A stretch of DNA of 8,478 nucleotides, taken from assembly GCA_041655595.1 (NCBI GenBank), contig JBBAFB010000095.1, forward strand, positions 1-8,478, in the 5' to 3' direction. The position numbers were made by a program, and so were the translations under genes. Numbering within the stretch: the first letter of the stretch is position 1; each line of letters begins with the position of its first letter. Shown here piece by piece: positions 1 through 6,337 of the stretch. A model generated the notes under the pieces. That model made no database searches, was not told the DNA's origin, and saw nothing but the letters and a program-made list of their open reading frames with translations. Source of the stretch: JBBAFB01 sp041655595. GTDB lineage: Bacteria; Bacillota; DULZ01.

Positions 1-1482
1 ACCCCTGGCCCAGTCCGTCCCGGTAGCCGTTCGGCATGCACCACCAAAGCCGATGAGACCGCCGGCCGCCAAATAGGTTTTCCTTTTACCCCACTCCCGC
101 GCCAAGGCGCGGATATCCTTAGCAGGAACTCCCGTCTCCTTTTCCTGCCACTCCGGAGTTTTGGGAATGTCATCCTCTTTGCCAAGAATATAATCTTTCC
201 ATTTATCAAATCCAACTGTTCTGGCTGCTACATATTCCTTATCATAAAGGTCTTCGGTAATCCAAACATAGGCAAGAGCCAGCACCATTGCGCTGTCGGT
301 CCCCGGCTTTGGGGCCAGCCATTTGCCCCCAAAAAGGGCTGCAGTATGGTTGTAATAGGGATCAATGTGCACGAGTTTAATACCCAACTCTTTTAACCAT
401 TGCCGTCGGATAGTGCCTTCATGGGCTCCGTAAACACCGCTTGTTGCTTCCGGATCACTGGACCAAAACACAATCATTTCGCAATGCTTTAGGCAGTCCT
501 CCACCGTGTTATAGGTTTCACCGCCACCATTTCGCCCGCTCTGACCCCAGTGGTGAGTTGCACCCCAGAACCAACCTTCCCAACTGTCCGGGTTGTGCTC
601 TATAACCGTCGAGCCTATACTGTTAAAAAAGCGGATACGACTGCTAAGCCAATAACCTAGGGCACCCCAAGTATGATGCGAACCGCTTCCGTTCATAATG
701 GCCCCGGGTCCGTGTTCTTTCTTCATCCGTTTAATTTCACTTGCCACAATGTCCAAGGCCTCGTCCCAACTGATTCTTTCATAGCCGGATATACCCCTAT
801 TTTGAGGATTGCGTTCCCCTTTAGGGTCAAAGTCCACCCTCTTCATGGGATATAAAAGCCTGTCCGGTGAATATATCATTGATTTCCAAGCTAAAGTATG
901 CTGATTTATTGTCGTCTTACGTGGCGGTGTAAACTTTTTGCCCCGGGCTTCAATTGTCCAAGATGGGGCATCATCTTCATCAAACTCAATCGGTGTAATG
1001 CGAATAATTTTCCCGTCCTTAACATAGACAAATACCGGGCCGCCGTTGCTGTTATTCGCATACCTTTTAACACCGTTACCGACATCCACCCCATAATCCA
1101 AAGCGGATGTAAACATCATATTTAAAGTTTCAACAAACCAGATAGAAAGCTCTTCCGGCCCGTCAAGGTCAACCTGAAAACTCTTCATGGCACCAACGAA
1201 CTCCAGCATATTGCGGTTGGGCACCATCACACGGCAGGCCAGCGCCGCATCTTGAAACCCCATACTAACATCGGGTTTCGGATGAATCCCGGCCTTGGAG
1301 CTCACTTCCCCGTCTTGAAAAGTATAATACCTGCCCTGGGAATTATCCCGTAGCTTGATTTGAACAATCAGATTTTTCTCCTTAAGCCGTTTTGCATAAG
1401 ACGGATATCTTTTGGCAGCCATTCTGAGGGCTTTTTCCAGCCCATAAAGAACAACATTAAATTGTGTTTTTTTAACTCCCAT
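1..1482 (-). CDS. athL: Transhydroxylase-like molybdopterin enzyme, large subunit, with N-terminal SCP2-like domain (partial, 3' end missing)
   Basis: The visible 494 residues have two parts. Residues about 10-125 look like an SCP2 sterol-carrier-type domain (LIVQIKLRDNSQGRYY, then PDVSMGF, then FQVDLDGPEEL). From about 146 (GGPVFVYVKDGKIIRITP) the protein closely follows, from memory, the large subunit of Pelobacter acidigallici pyrogallol-phloroglucinol transhydroxylase, a cytoplasmic bis-MGD enzyme that moves hydroxyl groups between trihydroxybenzenes. With a constant offset of 125, the Mo-ligand serine is S300 in HNPDSWEGW; H269, Y277, D299 and W301 match H144, Y152, D174 and W176. R153 and W354 are replaced by W278 and F479. 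There is no Tat signal and no N-terminal Fe-S cysteine motif, as expected for this subunit; its Fe-S partner should lie beyond position 1. The ATG at 1482 follows AGGGGGGAG; an ATG four bases upstream is out of frame and stops after four codons. Resorcinol hydroxylase or a hydroxyhydroquinone transhydroxylase are alternatives. Confidence 0.88.
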   Translation of the reverse strand, partial: MGVKKTQFNVVLYGLEKALRMAAKRYPSYAKRLKEKNLIVQIKLRDNSQGRYYTFQDGEVSSKAGIHPKPDVSMGFQDAALACRVMVPNRNMLEFVGAMKSFQVDLDGPEELSIWFVETLNMMFTSALDYGVDVGNGVKRYANNSNGGPVFVYVKDGKIIRITPIEFDEDDAPSWTIEARGKKFTPPRKTTINQHTLAWKSMIYSPDRLLYPMKRVDFDPKGERNPQNRGISGYERISWDEALDIVASEIKRMKKEHGPGAIMNGSGSHHTWGALGYWLSSRIRFFNSIGSTVIEHNPDSWEGWFWGATHHWGQSGRNGGGETYNTVEDCLKHCEMIVFWSSDPEATSGVYGAHEGTIRRQWLKELGIKLVHIDPYYNHTAALFGGKWLAPKPGTDSAMVLALAYVWITEDLYDKEYVAARTVGFDKWKDYILGKEDDIPKTPEWQEKETGVPAKDIRALAREWGKRKTYLAAGGLIGFGGACRTATGTDWARG

Positions 1483-1574
1483 CCATACTCCCCCCTATGA
1501 GCAAAGACCAAATTTATTACAACAGCTTTCCCCGCCAGTTAACCCCTCCGACCAATCGCAAAGGGGAACTCGCA

Positions 1575-2405
1575 TTAATTGCTCTTGCGCAAGCCTAAAA
1601 TATTTCTTGTTTCATCCGGCGTAGCAAGCTTTTTACCTATCTCCGCCACAATGCGTTTAGATCGTTCTACAAATTCTACATTTGATTTTGCCAGCACACC
1701 TTTTGAATAATAGATGTTATCTTCCATCCCAACTCTAATATGGCCTCCTAAAGCTAAGGCCGTGTAAAGAATTGGCAGGTGGCCTCGCCCGATACCCAAG
1801 GCACTCCAGGTAGCTTCCTGGGGAATAAGACTTTTTAAGAACACTAAGTTTTCTACTGTTGCTGCCATGCCACCGGGAGCACCTAGAACAAATTGAAAGT
1901 GGGGCGGAGAATCTAAAATTCCTTTCTTAAGGTAATAGAGAGCGTTATAAATCATGCCGGCATCGAAAACCTCTATCTCCGGCTTAACACCATTTTCTCT
2001 CATTGCCGGCCCCAATTTTTCCAGAAAGGACGGACTGTTGATGAATACAGAATTATGGGCCCAGTTCATAGAACCACAGTCATAGGAGGCCATTTCCGGT
2101 TTCAGCTCAATAAAAGGCTTCATTCTTTCTTCATCGGAAAACCCCAGCCCCCCGGAAGTGGTCAGGTTCAAAACAATATCGCAACGATCACGAACCAGCT
2201 TTACAACTTGTTCAAACTTCTCATACTTCATCGAGGCCTTGTTGTCATCATCCCTTACATGAACATGGGCCACCGAAGCACCGGCTTGATAGCAAGCAAA
2301 GATCTCCTCCGCTATTTCCTCCGGCTGCAGCGGCACATAGGGGGTGTCTTCTTTAGATGGCCATGCTCCTGTAGTAGCAACTGTCAAGATAACTTTGTCA
2401 TCCAT
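1575..2405 (-). CDS. BKACE-family (DUF849) beta-keto acid cleavage enzyme, probable triacetate acetoacetate-lyase
   Basis: At 276 residues this is full length for the beta-keto acid cleavage enzyme family, TIM-barrel metal enzymes that condense a beta-keto acid with acetyl-CoA and split off acetoacetate. Visible marks are AHVHVRDDD, with probable Zn ligands H47 and H49; LNLTTSGGLG at 80-88; PEIEVFD at 142-148; a glycine-rich VLGAPGGM at 173-180; and GGHIRVGMEDN at 220-230, whose E228 fits the third metal ligand. Known members include 3-keto-5-aminohexanoate cleavage enzyme from lysine fermentation. Here the neighbours argue instead for triacetate (3,5-dioxohexanoate) plus acetyl-CoA giving acetoacetyl-CoA plus acetoacetate, the last carbon-carbon cleavage of phloroglucinol breakdown. 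The ATG has a good site (GGTGGAGG, about 7 bases away). The 107-bp gap before it holds no convincing terminator or sigma-54 promoter, so it is probably in the operon. The family assignment is firm; the substrate is inferred from context. Confidence 0.88.
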   Translation of the reverse strand: MDDKVILTVATTGAWPSKEDTPYVPLQPEEIAEEIFACYQAGASVAHVHVRDDDNKASMKYEKFEQVVKLVRDRCDIVLNLTTSGGLGFSDEERMKPFIELKPEMASYDCGSMNWAHNSVFINSPSFLEKLGPAMRENGVKPEIEVFDAGMIYNALYYLKKGILDSPPHFQFVLGAPGGMAATVENLVFLKSLIPQEATWSALGIGRGHLPILYTALALGGHIRVGMEDNIYYSKGVLAKSNVEFVERSKRIVAEIGKKLATPDETRNILGLRKSN

Positions 2406-2512
2406 TTTCCCGCCTCCACCTTTTTAAAATATTTGTTTTAAATAGAAACTAACAGGGTCTAAAAATACTCAACGACTCAACGGCCGCCGGTTAAAGAAGG
2501 ATCTTTCATTTC

Positions 2513-3451
2513 CTAAATACAACCGCCATAAGTGTAGACTCTGTCCGGCACATCATTCAGATCCTTTTCATCAATTTCGGCAACACAACGGGCCATGGAA
2601 CCATCACCCATGTACCAGCGAAGCGGAAAACAATAAAAGCGAAACCGCTTGCCCGTAACCTTGTCTAGGTCACCACCAAGGTTTTCCACGCCAACTATGC
2701 CGTTTCCAAGCATATATTTATGGCAAGGCTCCCAAGTGGCCCATCCGGCTACCTTTTCCAGCTCGCCGAATTTTTTTTCATAGGCTTCCTTGCCATGAAG
2801 CTTGATATAAACTTCCTTGTCAAATTCGGCATAAGCTTCTAGGCCAAACTGCTCGATATATTCTTCGGTAATAGGCTTGCCGGAAGCTCCGATTAGGTTC
2901 ATTCTGGTCATGCCGTTATTTCCCATAGCTGTATGCAAAGGGTGGTCCAATGCTTGGCTATCCATGGCTACACATTTAACTTTGTGCTTCACGAACCATT
3001 TACCGGCTTCTATACCGGTGCCGCAGGAATAGTGGTAGTACTCCTTAGAGTCATCAAACTTGCGGTGCATACCGGTATTCAAGGCAACAACCAGACCTTC
3101 CAGCTCCTTCGGTTGCATGCCAACCTTTTCTAAGGCTATTTCCAAGTGTTTCGGGGTAATAAGCCCCCAGCGCTCAACTTCAATTGGCAAACAAACTGCA
3201 TCGCCGGTGTAGGCATCTACAGGCATTTCGTGGGTATAACGTGCTCTTTTTCCATCAAATTCATACTCCATGACATGTCGCGGGGCATCACAATGGGTAC
3301 CTGTATGCATTGTGCAGGTGATTTTTTGGGTTAGAACGCCACCCTTGGCCATGGTATGCGCATTATCAATCACAGGCTTGTCAAAGTAAGGCCAACGGGG
3401 TATTTCAGCACTAAAAGGGTGTGTCAAATCTACGAATATTTTTTTACTCAT
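2513..3451 (-). CDS. Cyclase-family metal-dependent hydrolase, probable dihydrophloroglucinol cyclohydrolase
   Basis: The 312-residue protein carries the signature of the cyclase / kynurenine-formamidase-like family (PF04199): HTGTHCDAPRH at 49-59, with H49, H53, D55 and H59 as likely metal ligands. Further candidates are D164 and H170 in MDSQALDH, and E256 in VENLGGDLD. It is about 100 residues longer than bacterial kynurenine formamidase, the extra length lying mainly in a charged helical stretch around 195-235. No signal peptide is visible, so it should be cytoplasmic. In this operon the fitting reaction is hydrolytic ring opening of dihydrophloroglucinol to 3-hydroxy-5-oxohexanoate, the key carbon-carbon cleavage of the pathway. 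The gene begins 34 bases after the dehydrogenase stop, behind a GAGGAGGG site. A simple amidohydrolase or lactonase role cannot be excluded from the sequence alone; the reductase, dehydrogenase and lyase on either side are what point to the cyclohydrolase. Confidence 0.85.
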   Translation of the reverse strand: MSKKIFVDLTHPFSAEIPRWPYFDKPVIDNAHTMAKGGVLTQKITCTMHTGTHCDAPRHVMEYEFDGKRARYTHEMPVDAYTGDAVCLPIEVERWGLITPKHLEIALEKVGMQPKELEGLVVALNTGMHRKFDDSKEYYHYSCGTGIEAGKWFVKHKVKCVAMDSQALDHPLHTAMGNNGMTRMNLIGASGKPITEEYIEQFGLEAYAEFDKEVYIKLHGKEAYEKKFGELEKVAGWATWEPCHKYMLGNGIVGVENLGGDLDKVTGKRFRFYCFPLRWYMGDGSMARCVAEIDEKDLNDVPDRVYTYGGCI

Positions 3452-3485
3452 TATTTAAGTCCCTCCTCATTTTAAAAAAATTTTA

Positions 3486-4424
3486 TTACCGGCTTTCAAG
3501 CTGTTCCAAAAGATATTGGACCAGCTTTTCCCGGGAATTACTTATTTCCTCCCGAGTCCAACTGAAAAATCCTGAACCTGATTTAAATCCCAAGCTTCCG
3601 TCCTCCATCATTTCCTGAAGCAGCGGCGAAGGTTCACTTGAACTTTCCAGATGCTTTAGGATGTAGGAATGTATGGCAAATGTCAAATCTGTACCCACCA
3701 TATCTGAGTTCTCCAACGGACCCAATATCGGAAGTCGAAGACCAAAACCATAGCGAACGCATTCATCTACGGTTTCGGCATCGGCAATTCCTCTCTCCAC
3801 GATCGAAATTGCCTCCCGCCAAAGGGCATGTTGCAACCTGTTGGCCACAAACCCCGGAACATCCTTGTTGACCCTTACGGGATGCTTGCCGATAGCTACA
3901 AGTAGATTAAATGTACGCTCAACAACAATTGCGGACGTGTCTACAGTCGGCACTATCTCAACTAAAGGAATTAAAAAGGGCGGATTCCAAAAATGTGTGC
4001 CGACGATCCTTTGTCTGTTGACAGATTTTGAGGCGATTTCTGTAATACTCATTACAGATGTATTGGTACATAAGATCGTTTCCAAAGGACACATCATGTC
4101 TATTTCTTTAAAAAGATTTTGTTTAAGTTCCATATTTTCCGGCACACATTCAATAATAAACTCCGCCCCGTTAACAGCGTCTTTTAGCTCGGATGTCAAG
4201 CTGATTCTGTTGAGAATTATATCCATTGTTTCTGGTAAATCATTACGACTTTGGGCCATAAGCTCCAGATTTTTACGTATGGAGGGTATGGCCTGTGCTA
4301 GTGCCTTTTCCTGTGTATCATAAAGGGTAACGGGATGGTCATGAAGGGCACCCATCAAGGCAATACCGCTGCCCATTAAACCTGAACCAAGAATGGTAAT
4401 TTTACCTTCATTAACTGATTGCAA
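3486..4424 (-). CDS. 3-hydroxyacyl-CoA dehydrogenase family protein, probable 3-hydroxy-5-oxohexanoate dehydrogenase
   Basis: This is a single-function 312-residue member of the 3-hydroxyacyl-CoA dehydrogenase family. An N-terminal Rossmann fold has the dinucleotide loop GSGLMGSG at 13-20 and an acidic D36 ending beta-2, which favours NAD over NADP. NTS at 121-123, H144 and N147 in THFWNPP, and E156 form the usual catalytic set, with the His-Glu spacing of the family. The C-terminal helical domain starts near KDVPGFVANRL (187-197). Family members that act on free acids rather than CoA esters (carnitine and gulonate dehydrogenases) have a similar size. In this operon the likely reaction is NAD-dependent oxidation of (S)-3-hydroxy-5-oxohexanoate to triacetate. 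The start is TTG at 4424: the only nearby ATG is out of frame, and GGGAGGA lies six bases upstream. Sixteen bases separate it from the SDR stop. An ordinary 3-hydroxybutyryl-CoA dehydrogenase is the main alternative. Confidence 0.85.
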   Translation of the reverse strand: MQSVNEGKITILGSGLMGSGIALMGALHDHPVTLYDTQEKALAQAIPSIRKNLELMAQSRNDLPETMDIILNRISLTSELKDAVNGAEFIIECVPENMELKQNLFKEIDMMCPLETILCTNTSVMSITEIASKSVNRQRIVGTHFWNPPFLIPLVEIVPTVDTSAIVVERTFNLLVAIGKHPVRVNKDVPGFVANRLQHALWREAISIVERGIADAETVDECVRYGFGLRLPILGPLENSDMVGTDLTFAIHSYILKHLESSSEPSPLLQEMMEDGSLGFKSGSGFFSWTREEISNSREKLVQYLLEQLESR

Positions 4425-4430
4425 GAGGAA

Positions 4431-4440
4431 TCCTCCCTCC
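4431..4440 (-). promoter_or_regulatory. Ribosome binding site that fixes a TTG start
   Basis: On the minus strand GGAGGGAGGA ends six bases before a TTG at 4424. No in-frame ATG occurs before the Rossmann loop of the dehydrogenase it serves. The site therefore supports TTG as the real start codon. It overlaps the final codons and stop region of the upstream SDR, which suggests translational coupling between the two genes. Confidence 0.7.
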
Positions 4441-5214
4441 TTAGCCTGCTGTGCAGCCGCCGTCTACATAAAGAACCTGCCCCGTAACGAAGTCTGATGC
4501 CGGGGAAGCAAAAAAGACCACACTTCCTACCATATCTTCTGCTACAGCAGCTCTTCCCATCGGTATTCTGTCCAAGAAAATTTGCTTCAGCTTTTCGTCT
4601 TCCAGCACTTGCTTGGTCAATGGTGTCCAAAAAATAGTCGGGGCGATAGAATTAACATTAATATTATATTTAGCCCATTCCGTGGCTAATTGCTTCGTTA
4701 GAATGTTAATAGCCCCTTTACTCATACTATAGGCCGCATAGCCGCCGGGGTGACCGGCAAAAGCACGGACCGAGGAAACGGTAATAATTTTCCCGTAGCC
4801 TTGTTTAATCATCACATTCCCCACGGACTGGCATGCTAAAAAGGTTCCTTTCACATTGGCAGCCATGACCGCTTCATAATCTTCCTCGGGGAAAATTTCG
4901 GCCGGGTAACGCCGGGCAATGCCGGCTGCAGTAACTAAAATGTCCACCTTGCCGAATTCAGCAAGAGTCTGCTGTACTGCCGCATCTATTTCTGTTTTTT
5001 TACTGGAATCGCAAATAATGGGAACAGCCACCTGCCCCTTATCCCTGATTTTCTTAGCAACTTCCTCCAAAGTGGACTGAGTACGCCCGGTAAGCACGAC
5101 ACTGGCACCAAAATCGGCCAAGCCTTCTGCCAGTGCTCCACCCAATGCCCCGGCACCACCGGTGATGATAGCCACCTTACCCTTTAAATCAAAAAATTTA
5201 TTATTATCCGGCAT
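4441..5214 (-). CDS. Short-chain dehydrogenase/reductase, probable NADPH-dependent phloroglucinol reductase
   Basis: This is a classical SDR of 257 residues. Counting from the chosen start, it has TGGAGALG at 18-25 for the nucleotide, R44 after beta-2 (TGR), which favours NADPH, TAAG at 95-98 in place of NNAG, and catalytic S148, Y162 and K166 (YSMSK). YVDGGCTAG closes the protein, as is common in the family. The nearest relatives by eye are gluconate 5-dehydrogenase and 2-deoxygluconate 3-dehydrogenase types, the group to which known phloroglucinol reductases belong. In this operon it should reduce phloroglucinol to dihydrophloroglucinol, the dearomatising step that prepares the ring for hydrolysis. 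Two starts are possible. ATG at 5214 has AGAGGAG six bases upstream and places the Rossmann fold at the usual distance. ATG at 5238 adds eight basic and acidic residues encoded largely by that same purine-rich site. I prefer 5214. Family certain, substrate inferred. Confidence 0.87.
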   Translation of the reverse strand: MPDNNKFFDLKGKVAIITGGAGALGGALAEGLADFGASVVLTGRTQSTLEEVAKKIRDKGQVAVPIICDSSKKTEIDAAVQQTLAEFGKVDILVTAAGIARRYPAEIFPEEDYEAVMAANVKGTFLACQSVGNVMIKQGYGKIITVSSVRAFAGHPGGYAAYSMSKGAINILTKQLATEWAKYNINVNSIAPTIFWTPLTKQVLEDEKLKQIFLDRIPMGRAAVAEDMVGSVVFFASPASDFVTGQVLYVDGGCTAG

Positions 5215-5220
5215 CCTGTT

Positions 5221-5227
5221 CTCCTCT
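5221..5227 (-). promoter_or_regulatory. Ribosome binding site deciding the SDR start
   Basis: AGAGGAG on the minus strand stands six bases before the ATG at 5214. It falls inside the first codons of the longer reading that would start at 5238. That longer start has its own GGGAGA about five bases upstream, so both remain possible; the stronger match is this one. Confidence 0.5.
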
Positions 5228-5258
5228 TTTCTTTTCATGTCATCTCCCGCACTACTTT

Positions 5259-5597
5259 TTAGGCAGGATAGTTGATAACCACCAGCATGCTGGCCGGCTG
5301 ATTGGTGTTATTGATAATTTCACGCTCCTCGCCGGGTCCGATAAAAATGGAATCCCAAGCCCTCAGAACATGAGTCACGCCTTGGCCCTTGACCGTCACT
5401 TCACCTTCTAAAACGAAGTAGACCTTCTCGGTCGGCGAGGCATCCAACTCTGCTCCGCCGCCGGGTAGGAAGTGAGAAAGGCCCATCCAGAACTTGCTGG
5501 CACCTGTTTCTTCTTTACCCTGAAGCCGCAGAGCCGTCATATTAAAATGTTTGGGTGCTTGATAGGGTTTAACGTCTTTAACCTCAACCTTCTTCAT
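5259..5597 (-). CDS. Small single-domain cupin lacking the metal-binding histidines
   Basis: This 112-residue protein is one conserved cupin barrel. Motif 1 is recognisable as LPGGGAELDASPTEKVYFVL with EGEV following, and motif 2 as SIFIGPGEEREIINNTNQP. The usual metal ligands are all replaced: by alignment to the standard pattern, the two motif-1 histidines become D52 and S54, the glutamate becomes K58 (E57 is adjacent), and the motif-2 histidine becomes R92. It therefore probably does not bind a metal in the normal way. No membrane segment or DNA-binding domain is present. It sits between the CoA-transferase and the phloroglucinol-reductase-like SDR, with AGGAGGTGA before its ATG and a short gap to the next gene, so it is expressed with the pathway. 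I do not know its function. A small-molecule binder, a keto-enol tautomerase or an assembly partner for a pathway enzyme would fit; nothing in the sequence decides among them. Confidence 0.85.
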   Translation of the reverse strand: MKKVEVKDVKPYQAPKHFNMTALRLQGKEETGASKFWMGLSHFLPGGGAELDASPTEKVYFVLEGEVTVKGQGVTHVLRAWDSIFIGPGEEREIINNTNQPASMLVVINYPA

Positions 5598-5668
5598 AAA
5601 ATCACCTCCTCACTTACTTAATTAGCCCACAAAACTTGTATCTTTATCTAACCCTTCAACTTGTTCTT

Positions 5669-6337
5669 TTAATTTAGCTCCATGACTTTTAGATCCTTGG
5701 AGACCAGTAAATCGGCCTCCGTCACTTGCTGAATGTCTTCCACTGTTAACCCTTCGGCCACCTCTTTGAGCAGGAGGCCCTCTTTAGTGACTTCAATCAC
5801 AGCCTTATTTGTGACGATAAGATCTACTTCTCCTACCGCAGTAAGCGGCAGATTGCATTTTTTTAGAATTTTGGGCTGACCGTCCTTGGTAGTGTGCTCC
5901 ATTGCAATGATTACTTTTTTAGCTCCCACAACCAAATCCATAGCCCCACCCATACCGGGAACCATCTTCCCGGGTATCATCCAGTTGGCCAGGTTACCGT
6001 GCTGATCTACCTGCAGAGCCCCCAGCACCGTTTTGTCAACATGGCCCCCCCGAATCATGGTAAAGGAAAAGGAACTGTCAAAAAAGGCCCCTCCCGAAAT
6101 AATGGTCACCGGTTTACCGCCGGCATCCACTATATTCATATTCTCGTTGCCCTGCTGAGCTTTAGCGCCCATGCCGATAAAGCCATTTTCAGATTGCAAA
6201 TACACCTTGATTTCCGGGGGTATATAATTGGCCACCAAGGTCGGCATACCGATACCCAAATTCACAACATCCCCATTATTAAGCTCTCTGGCTACCCTTT
6301 GAGCGATTTGAATTTGCACCATATTAGCAGACACCAT
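5669..6337 (-). CDS. atoA: Acetoacetate/acyl CoA-transferase, subunit B
   Basis: This 222-residue protein is the beta subunit of a family I CoA-transferase, of the AtoA / CtfB / ScoB type. It has NLGIGMPTLVANYIP near the N-terminus and the catalytic glutamate E50 in the SENGFIGMG motif at 49-57; this glutamate carries the CoA thioester during transfer. GGAMDLVVGAKKVIIAMEHT (130-149) is the typical following block. With subunit A it should exchange CoA between acetyl-CoA (or another acyl-CoA) and acetoacetate. That fits an operon whose lyase releases free acetoacetate. Its ATG at 6337 lies inside the end of subunit A, giving a 14-base overlap, and its ribosome site AAAGGGGGTG is within the upstream gene, a clear sign of coupled translation and equal dosage. 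A second in-frame ATG five codons on lacks such a site. The exact acyl donor is not shown. Confidence 0.92.
   Translation of the reverse strand: MVSANMVQIQIAQRVARELNNGDVVNLGIGMPTLVANYIPPEIKVYLQSENGFIGMGAKAQQGNENMNIVDAGGKPVTIISGGAFFDSSFSFTMIRGGHVDKTVLGALQVDQHGNLANWMIPGKMVPGMGGAMDLVVGAKKVIIAMEHTTKDGQPKILKKCNLPLTAVGEVDLIVTNKAVIEVTKEGLLLKEVAEGLTVEDIQQVTEADLLVSKDLKVMELN

Noticed and set aside
673..1125. Plus-strand open frames of 60 and 75 codons opposite the molybdoenzyme
   Set aside because: They lie entirely inside a strongly conserved minus-strand gene, have no recognisable domains and no convincing ribosome sites; they are antisense shadows.
1483..1574. Possible sigma-54 promoter or terminator before the molybdoenzyme gene
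   Set aside because: The best GG...GC pair has an 8-base instead of a 10-base gap, and the CCCCT/AGGGG hairpin has only five pairs and no T-run.
2406..2512. Possible internal terminator or promoter in the 107-bp gap before the BKACE gene
   Set aside because: Only weak five-pair hairpins were seen, without a T-run, and no recognisable promoter pair; read-through of the operon is more likely.
3841..4323. A 160-codon plus-strand open frame
   Set aside because: It is antisense to the HAD-family dehydrogenase, whose motifs and frame are clear; the plus-strand product resembles nothing and is low in complexity.
5598..5668. A GATACAA half-site (minus strand) in the gap before the cupin gene, resembling the activator palindrome
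   Set aside because: Only one arm matches; the other arm is out of register and there is no -24/-12 promoter nearby, so chance is the simpler reading.
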